The notes under the pieces were generated by a model, which saw nothing but the letters and a program-made list of their open reading frames with translations, was not told the origin of the DNA and searched no databases. 64,000 bases of DNA from JAZLGI01 sp045616225 (GTDB lineage: Bacteria; Spirochaetota; Spirochaetia; Sphaerochaetales; Sphaerochaetaceae), in NCBI GenBank assembly GCA_045616225.1, contig JAZLGI010000003.1, positions 5,201 through 69,200 on the forward strand, written 5' to 3'. This document shows, in pieces, positions 58,919 through 64,000 of this stretch (position 1 is the stretch's first letter; each line of letters opens with the position of its first letter). The translations under genes and the position numbers were made by a program.

Positions 58919-61510
58919 ATGACACACCTTACACCACTTGGAAGAAAAATTTTTCTAGATCGTTATGCTGTAAAAGATGTAAAGAAAGAAACTCTTACCG
59001 AAGGAGATCTTGTTGTTGCAGTCAGTAATAATGTAACCGGTCAGAGGGAAATAGGACACGTGCTTTCAATAGATAATGATGATGTAAAAGTTTTGTTGGA
59101 AGACGGAAGAGAAATAAAAACAACAAAAGAAGGTGTAGATAAGCCTATAGAAGTAGAACCGGAACAGATGTTTGACCGTGTTGCAAAAGGAATTGCAAAA
59201 CAGGAAAAACCTGAAATAAGAGATAGATGGACAGATGAATTCAGATGGCTTTTAGATGACTTTAAATTTGTCCCAGGCGGTAGAATTCTCACAGGTGCCG
59301 GAACAGACCAGAATCTTACATATTTTAATTGTTATGTAATTCCTTCTCCAAAAGATTCAAGAAGAGGAATCATAGAGAGCCTTGGAAATATGACTGAGAT
59401 TATGTCCAGAGGTGGCGGTGTAGGAATGAATCTTAGCTCTTTGAGACCACGCTATGCTTATGTCAAAGGTGTTAACGGACGTTCAAGCGGCAGTGTTTCT
59501 TGGGGAGGACTTTTTAGTTTTGTTACAGGTCTTATAGAACAGGGAGGTAGCAGAAGAGGAGCTCTTATGCTCATCCTTGATGTATGGCATCCTGATATTC
59601 TTGATTTCATAAATGCAAAACGCGATATGTCCAAGATTACAAATGCCAATATTTCAGTGGGTATTACAGATGATTTCATGGAAGCTGTGAAAAATGACGG
59701 TGAGTGGACAACTGTATTCCCTGATACTTCAGATCCTGAATACACAGAAAAGTGGGACGGAGATCTTACAACATGGAAAAATCTAGGAAAGAAGGTAATT
59801 CCTGTAAAAACATATAAAGCACGTGAAATCTGGAATTCTATAATTGAGAGTGCTTGGGCAAGTGCAGAACCTGGTGTTTTCTTTGTAGACAGATATAATA
59901 AGATGTCTAACAGCTATTATTACTGTCGTATTCATTGTACAAACCCTTGCGGAGAGCAGGGACTTCCACCATGGGGTGTTTGCAATCTTGGTTCTATTAA
60001 CCTTTCAAAATTTGTTTCCGACAAAAAAGTTCTTTGGAATGATCTTGGAAGAACCGTACGTGGCTCTGTACGTTTCCTTGATGATGTTATTGATGATACC
60101 CCTTATTTCTTTGAACAGAATCGCGAACGCCAACAGAGTGAGAGACGTGTAGGTCTTGGAACAATGGGTCTTGCAGATATGCTTATTAAGATGGAACTTG
60201 CCTATGGCAGTGAAGAAAGTCTTAAGTTTATTGATGAAGTTTACAAGTTCATCTGCTGTGAGGCTTATAAAGCAAGTAGTGAGATTGCCAAGGAAAAGGG
60301 AAGTTTCTCCCAGTTTAATGCAGATCTTTTGTTAAAGAGCGGTTTTATGAAGGGCTTGCCTGAAGATGTCCGTCAGGCAGTCAGAGAAAACGGTCTCAGA
60401 AATGTTACTCTCCTTACTCAGGCTCCTACAGGTACAACAGGAACAATGGTTGGAACATCAACCGGTATTGAACCTTATTACTTCTGGGAATGGGAAAGAA
60501 CAGGAAGAATGGGAACCAATGTTGAACGTGTTGAAATATATGACCAGTGGGTAAAGGCTCATCCAGGTGAGAAGAAAGCAGATTATTTTGTTTCTGCCAT
60601 GGATCTTGCTCCTGAAGGACACGTTAAGGTTCAGGCTGCTATTCAGAGATGGGTAGATTCTTCTATTTCAAAAACCGGAAATACTCCTCGTGATTATACT
60701 GTTGAACAAACTGCAAAGCTTTATGAGTTGCTTTATGATCTTGGTTGTAAGGGTGGTACAACTTACAGAGACGGAAGCCGTGATACGCAGGTTCTCAAGG
60801 CAAAGGACAATTCTAAGAAGGATAGCGGAGAAGATCATTCAAACAACAAATGTGAATGCGAAGATTTGAGAAATCAGAAAGAAGTACTTGAAAAACTTGT
60901 CAAACAACTTGAAGGCGAAAAAACAGAACTTGAGAAAGCTTCAAAACTAAAAGCCAGAACAAGAAGTGCTGTCATGCATGGTACTACATACAAAAAAGAC
61001 ACACCTATTGGGACTGCCTATATCACTGTAAACAGCGATAACAACAATTATGAAGATCCGTTTGAAGTCTTTATTAATGTTGCAAAAGTTGGAACAAGTG
61101 TTGCTGCAGATGCAGAAGGTTTGGCAAGACTAATTTCTCTTATTCTAAGAATGCCAAGCCCGTATACTCCAAAGCAGAGAGCTCAGGCTATTATCAATCA
61201 GCTTAAGGGTATCGGAAGCGGTCAAAGCACAGGATTTGGAAAAAACCGTGTAATGAGTCTTGCAGATGCAATAGGGCAGGTTCTTGAGGAGCATATAGGA
61301 ACTCAAAGCCAGTCAACTATTGAAGCAACAAAACTTGCAGATGAAAGTGAAGTAGAAGAAGCACTGCAACCTTCTTTGTATGAAGATGATGAAGATACAA
61401 AGACTTCAAACGGGATTACAAAGGATATCTGTCCTGTTTGCGGACAGGCAACTTTTGTAAAAATAGAAGGTTGTCAGAAATGTCTGTCTTGCGGACATTC
61501 TAAATGTTAA
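58919..61510 (+). CDS. nrdJ: Adenosylcobalamin-dependent (class II) ribonucleotide reductase
   Basis: 863 aa from ATG 58919 (GGAGAG upstream). The reductase barrel has FVPGGRILTGAGT, SRGGGVGMNLS and the active-site loop NPCGEQGLPPWGVCNLGSIN, with N342, C344 and E346. LTQAPTGTTGTMVGTSTGIEPYY is the later finger region. After the barrel comes a charged coiled coil (~643-685, EDLRNQKEVLEKLVKQLEGEKTELEKASKL split over it). Then a TSCPD-like domain follows (VGTSVAADAEGLARLISLILRMP) and a C-terminal Zn ribbon (CPVCG ... CQKCLSCGHSKC) that recycles the active-site disulfide. It needs B12 and makes dNTP precursors without oxygen. Confidence 0.95.
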   Translation: MTHLTPLGRKIFLDRYAVKDVKKETLTEGDLVVAVSNNVTGQREIGHVLSIDNDDVKVLLEDGREIKTTKEGVDKPIEVEPEQMFDRVAKGIAKQEKPEIRDRWTDEFRWLLDDFKFVPGGRILTGAGTDQNLTYFNCYVIPSPKDSRRGIIESLGNMTEIMSRGGGVGMNLSSLRPRYAYVKGVNGRSSGSVSWGGLFSFVTGLIEQGGSRRGALMLILDVWHPDILDFINAKRDMSKITNANISVGITDDFMEAVKNDGEWTTVFPDTSDPEYTEKWDGDLTTWKNLGKKVIPVKTYKAREIWNSIIESAWASAEPGVFFVDRYNKMSNSYYYCRIHCTNPCGEQGLPPWGVCNLGSINLSKFVSDKKVLWNDLGRTVRGSVRFLDDVIDDTPYFFEQNRERQQSERRVGLGTMGLADMLIKMELAYGSEESLKFIDEVYKFICCEAYKASSEIAKEKGSFSQFNADLLLKSGFMKGLPEDVRQAVRENGLRNVTLLTQAPTGTTGTMVGTSTGIEPYYFWEWERTGRMGTNVERVEIYDQWVKAHPGEKKADYFVSAMDLAPEGHVKVQAAIQRWVDSSISKTGNTPRDYTVEQTAKLYELLYDLGCKGGTTYRDGSRDTQVLKAKDNSKKDSGEDHSNNKCECEDLRNQKEVLEKLVKQLEGEKTELEKASKLKARTRSAVMHGTTYKKDTPIGTAYITVNSDNNNYEDPFEVFINVAKVGTSVAADAEGLARLISLILRMPSPYTPKQRAQAIINQLKGIGSGQSTGFGKNRVMSLADAIGQVLEEHIGTQSQSTIEATKLADESEVEEALQPSLYEDDEDTKTSNGITKDICPVCGQATFVKIEGCQKCLSCGHSKC

Positions 61511-61513
61511 GCC

Positions 61514-61557
61514 AAAGGGGATTGTTGTAGAATTATTTAATCTGCAACAGTCCCTTT
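61514..61557. terminator. Terminator between nrdJ and the WYL regulator, copy D of a hairpin family
   Basis: 61514-61531 pairs with 61541-61557 (AAAGGG... with ...CCCTTT) with one bulge and G-U pairs. The right arm TCTGCAACAGTCCCTTT overlaps the stop codon of the minus-strand regulator gene, so it can serve both convergent genes. Confidence 0.7.
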
Positions 61558-62518
61558 ATTTGTAAATACTTAAAATCTTTTCCAGAGAATTAACAAATCT
61601 GTTTTTAAATTTCAATGGAGCAATTATTTCCACAGAGTCCAGACATTGAATAATCCTAAGCAAAAGTTCAATGGAATTTTCTGCTTCAAACGAACACTTG
61701 TATCTTCCGTCTTTTTGTTTCTCTATCTTCATTTCTCCGTGAGAAAGAGTTCTGAAAGAATTTAAGGCAGATTTTTCTCTGACTAACAATTGAAGAGGAA
61801 TGGTATCTATTACGTTTTTCACCTGATCCGGAGTTTCATGCTTTCTGAATGCTTTGAGATTTTCAGGAATTGTATAAGTTTCATCCAAAATGAAAACATC
61901 TACTATTTTAAGTATGTCAATTGTAACAATGTCGCTTGTATGTCTTAGTCTTCCTGTTACAGTCATTGGTTTTCTTCCGGTTTCACTGTCAATAAAACCT
62001 ATGAAATAAGGAGCTAATTCTGTTTCTTCTTCAACATTATTGATGAAATGTTTGATTCTTACAATTTTTCCGCTGATCCATGCATCAATAAGTGCTTCCA
62101 AGATTGGTTTTGAATTCTCGTTCTGATTTGATTTACTTGCTTTTTCTACATCATCAGCAATTTGAATTATGTTTTCTGCAATCTTTGGAGCATAACTTTT
62201 CATGTTCATGGCAATTTTTCTAAGTCCTGTTGCTAGGTGAGGGTTCTTAAATTCTGAATTGGAAAGAAGAAATTCTGCTCCCATGTTCAAAGCAAGACTT
62301 TCGTAAACACTCAATGAGAGTTTTTCTTCTGAGTCTTTTTCAATAATCTTAATCATGTTGTTATCTTCGTAAATATCATTGAACTGTTTGAGTTCTTCAA
62401 TGTATCTTCCTATTGTTGAACGGTGAACTCCAATTTTTCTTGCGATTTCAGATTTTCTCAAACCTTCTGGATGTGATCTTAGTATTAATTCCAATTGAGC
62501 TATTCTTTCACCCTTCAT
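61556..62518 (-). CDS. HTH-WYL domain transcriptional regulator
   Basis: 320 aa from ATG 62518 (MKGERIAQLELILRSHPEGL), with GAGGG just upstream. A start at 62590 would add 24 residues translated from the promoter. The N-terminal winged helix has LRKSEIARKIGVHRSTIGRYIEELKQF (~20-46). The WYL domain (~150-230) includes ILEALIDAWISGKIVRIKH and ELAPYFIGFIDSETGRKPMTV. A WCX-like C-terminal part ends RIIQCLDSVEIIAPLKFKNRFVNSL. WYL proteins sense ligands, often nucleic acids, and many regulate defence or metabolism. Target unknown. Palindromes at its own promoter suggest autoregulation. Confidence 0.9.
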   Translation of the reverse strand: MKGERIAQLELILRSHPEGLRKSEIARKIGVHRSTIGRYIEELKQFNDIYEDNNMIKIIEKDSEEKLSLSVYESLALNMGAEFLLSNSEFKNPHLATGLRKIAMNMKSYAPKIAENIIQIADDVEKASKSNQNENSKPILEALIDAWISGKIVRIKHFINNVEEETELAPYFIGFIDSETGRKPMTVTGRLRHTSDIVTIDILKIVDVFILDETYTIPENLKAFRKHETPDQVKNVIDTIPLQLLVREKSALNSFRTLSHGEMKIEKQKDGRYKCSFEAENSIELLLRIIQCLDSVEIIAPLKFKNRFVNSLEKILSIYK

Positions 62519-62578
62519 AAAACCCTCTTTGTTGCAAAAATTGCCAAAATTTGTTGTGATTTTAGCAAATGCACAAGA

Positions 62579-62590
62579 TTGTTGCAACAA
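62579..62590. promoter_or_regulatory. Palindromic operator candidate over both divergent -35 boxes (WYL regulator and slyX)
   Basis: TTGTTGCAACAA is a perfect 12-bp palindrome. On the minus strand it supplies TTGCAA (62587-62582), 17 bp from TAAAAT (62564-62559) for the WYL gene. On the plus strand it supplies TTGTTG (62579-62584), 18 bp from TATAAT (62603-62608) for slyX. A partial copy TTGTTGCAA lies at 62529-62537 in the WYL leader. Confidence 0.55.
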
Positions 62591-62632
62591 GCTTTTTTTT
62601 TGTATAATAAATTAAATTAAGAGGGAGAAACT

Positions 62633-62824
62633 GTGGAAAAACGTATTGAAAAGCTTGAAACTGATATTTCTTATCTTCAGGATACCGTTGCACAACTTAA
62701 TGAGATTGTGACTGCGCAACAAATACTTGTTGCAAAACTTGAAAAACAAAACGAAGTACTTGCGAAACGTGTAGAGGAAATAGACACAGAAGCCCGTCCA
62801 AACAGAAAACCGCCTCACTATTGA
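62633..62824 (+). CDS. slyX: SlyX family protein
   Basis: 63 aa from GTG 62633, preceded by GAGGGAG with a 5-nt gap. A single coiled-coil helix (RIEKLETDISYLQDTVAQL, continuing with NEIVTAQQILVAKLEKQNEVLAKRV) is followed by the C-terminal RPNRKPPHY, the family hallmark. SlyX is a short protein of unknown role found next to slyD in E. coli, but slyD is not adjacent here. The neighbours are a WYL regulator and nifJ. Its promoter contains the operator candidate, so it may be a WYL target. Confidence 0.88.
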   Translation: MEKRIEKLETDISYLQDTVAQLNEIVTAQQILVAKLEKQNEVLAKRVEEIDTEARPNRKPPHY

Positions 62825-62834
62825 TTTACGAGTT

Positions 62835-62895
62835 GCTTTCAAAACTCCCTTTGCGGCTAAACCCATATTTTTCTCACAAAGCTTAGTTTTGAAAG
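62835..62895. repeat. Inverted repeat with 20-bp word shared with 14912-14931
   Basis: CTTTCAAAACT (62836-62846) and AGTTTTGAAAG (62885-62895) are perfect complements. The right part 62875-62894 equals 14912-14931 over 20 bases. Both copies begin within about 12 bp of a stop codon. Confidence 0.65.
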
Positions 62896-63009
62896 TTCCT
62901 AAACATACTTGTTTTTATTCGATTTTTGAATTCTCTCGACAAAAGGGTAAAACTTTAATTGTAATTAAAGAGTTTAAGCATTATGCTAAAAATGGAAATA
63001 AACGGGTCA

Positions 63010-63047
63010 AATAAAGGCTTTGATGATCAGAAGGCTTTTATTTTTTT
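63010..63047 (+). terminator. Terminator-like hairpin 30 bp before nifJ
   Basis: AATAAAGGC (63010-63018) pairs with GCTTTTATT (63034-63042), eight Watson-Crick pairs and one G-U, 15-nt loop, followed by TTTTT. It either ends slyX transcription or acts as an attenuator in the nifJ leader. Confidence 0.6.
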
Positions 63048-63076
63048 CCGTAGATAATTACTATAGGAGGCTCTTC

Positions 63077-64000
63077 ATGGTGAGAAAAATGAAATCCATG
63101 GACGGTAACAACGCAGCTGCTCATGTCAGTTATGCATATTCAGAAGTTGCCGCTATTTATCCTATTACTCCATCCAGCCCAATGGCCGACTTTGTTGACC
63201 AGTGGAGTGCTAATGGTTTGAAGAACATCTTCGGAACACAGGTTAAGGTTGTAGAAATGCAGTCTGAAGCTGGTGCTGCCGGTGCTGTTCACGGTTCTCT
63301 TGGTGCCGGTGCTCTTACAACAACTTACACTGCATCACAGGGACTTCTTCTTATGATTCCAAACATGTACAAGATTGCTGCAGAACAGCTTCCAACTGTC
63401 TTCCATGTCAGTGCAAGAACTGTTTCTACTCATGCTCTTAACATTTTTGGTGATCATAGTGATGTTATGGCTTGCCGCCAGACAGGATTTGCAATGCTCT
63501 GCGAAGGCAATGTTCAGGAAGTTATGGATCTTTCACCTGTTGCTCATCTTTCTGCACTTACAGGAAAGGTTCCTTTCATTAACTTCTTTGATGGTTTCAG
63601 AACATCACACGAGATTCAGAAGATTGCTGTTTGGGATTATGAAGATCTCAAAGATATGTGCGATATGAAGGCTGTTGAAGAGTTCAGAGCTCATGCTCTT
63701 AACCCAGAACATCCACACATGAGAGGAAGCCATGAAAATGGAGATATCTTCTTCCAGCACAGAGAAGCATGCAACAAGTATTACAATGACCTTCCTGCTG
63801 TAGTTGAATCATACATGGCAAAGGTTAATGCAAAACTTGGAACAAATTACCAGCTCTTTAACTACTACGGTGCTGCAGATGCAGATCGTGTAATCATTGC
63901 TATGGGTTCTATCTGTGATGTTGCAGAAGAAGTAATTGATTATCTCAACGCTCACGGAGAAAAAGTCGGTATCATCAAAGTCAGACTTTACAGACCGTTT
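63077..64000 (+). CDS. nifJ: Pyruvate:ferredoxin/flavodoxin oxidoreductase, N-terminal part (3' truncated by window)
   Basis: 308 codons are present and still open at the window end. The full enzyme is about 1,170-1,200 aa. TAGGAGG lies 6 nt before ATG 63077. The first domain has the family opening MKSMDGNNAAAHVSYAYSEVAAIYPITPSSPMADFVDQW. VVEMQSEAGAAGAVHGSLGAGALTTTYTASQGLLLMIPNMYKI follows, with the thiamine-diphosphate glutamate, then HVSARTVSTHALNIFGDHSDVMACRQTGFA. It oxidises pyruvate to acetyl-CoA with reduced ferredoxin, the core of anaerobic energy metabolism. Codon use is like gdhA, as for highly expressed genes. Confidence 0.95.
   Translation, partial: MVRKMKSMDGNNAAAHVSYAYSEVAAIYPITPSSPMADFVDQWSANGLKNIFGTQVKVVEMQSEAGAAGAVHGSLGAGALTTTYTASQGLLLMIPNMYKIAAEQLPTVFHVSARTVSTHALNIFGDHSDVMACRQTGFAMLCEGNVQEVMDLSPVAHLSALTGKVPFINFFDGFRTSHEIQKIAVWDYEDLKDMCDMKAVEEFRAHALNPEHPHMRGSHENGDIFFQHREACNKYYNDLPAVVESYMAKVNAKLGTNYQLFNYYGAADADRVIIAMGSICDVAEEVIDYLNAHGEKVGIIKVRLYRPF

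Noticed and set aside
58919..61510. Intein in nrdJ, a common host gene
   Set aside because: The length is normal (863 aa) and no splicing motifs or endonuclease domain interrupt the barrel.

Overview
The window looks like the replication-origin region of a low-GC spirochaete, most likely a host-associated Treponema. The evidence is the gene set and order: dnaA-dnaN-recF-dciA-rpmH-rnpA-yidC-jag, parAB with a perfect parS, a DUF4416 protein, a cyclophilin-FKBP fusion, a class II ribonucleotide reductase and pyruvate:ferredoxin oxidoreductase. The genus is inferred from gene content only. No rRNA, insertion sequence, prophage or CRISPR array was seen. One tRNA (Ser-GGA) is present.

Layout. 1-2.4 kb: end of a leucine-rich-repeat protein, a secreted or outer-membrane protein and a ZIP metal transporter. 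2.4-7.4 kb (minus): tRNA-Ser and a five-gene operon running from a trehalase-like glycosidase through a DnaJ-domain protein to dnaX, ebfC and recR. 7.4-11.5 kb (plus): ygiQ, a MATE transporter and a small beta-barrel-like protein. 11.5-16.3 kb: pepD and a YgjP-type peptidase (minus), a divergent TraB-family protein, then radA. 16.3-24 kb (minus): dual-family immunophilin, parB, parA, gyrA and gyrB, interrupted by a plus-strand NifU-domain gene and parS. 24-31.5 kb (plus): dnaA, the probable oriC, dnaN, recF, dciA, rpmH, rnpA, yidC and jag. 31.5-40.8 kb: AAA/DUF4143 ATPase, PfkB kinase, rsmE-pepP-lgt (minus), then ctpA, an EamA transporter and recX. 40.8-52.1 kb (minus): gpmI, a membrane protein, a very large GH13 protein, pth, a lipoprotein, DUF4416, sdaA and leuS. 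52.2-58.2 kb (plus): parE, parC, rluA and gdhA. 58.2-64 kb: a repeat-rich 670-bp intergenic region, nrdJ, a WYL regulator (minus), slyX and the start of nifJ.

Transcription switches from mostly leftward to rightward around 24.1 kb, as expected at an origin. The dnaA-dnaN gap holds DnaA-box-like 9-mers and a DnaA-trio-like tract. A second cluster of the same box variants lies in an AT-rich gap at 34.2-34.4 kb.

Two patterns stand out. First, at least ten promoters place a -35/17-bp/-10 element only 6-10 bp before the start codon, which predicts leaderless mRNAs for housekeeping genes such as dnaA, parA, leuS, parE and lgt. Second, between gdhA and nrdJ there is an array of seven 10-bp AGTGCTTAAA-type units. 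They alternate strictly in orientation with starts spaced 25/27/25/27/25/27 bp, an exact 52-bp period, and the spacers are unrelated. I do not recognise this array as a described element.
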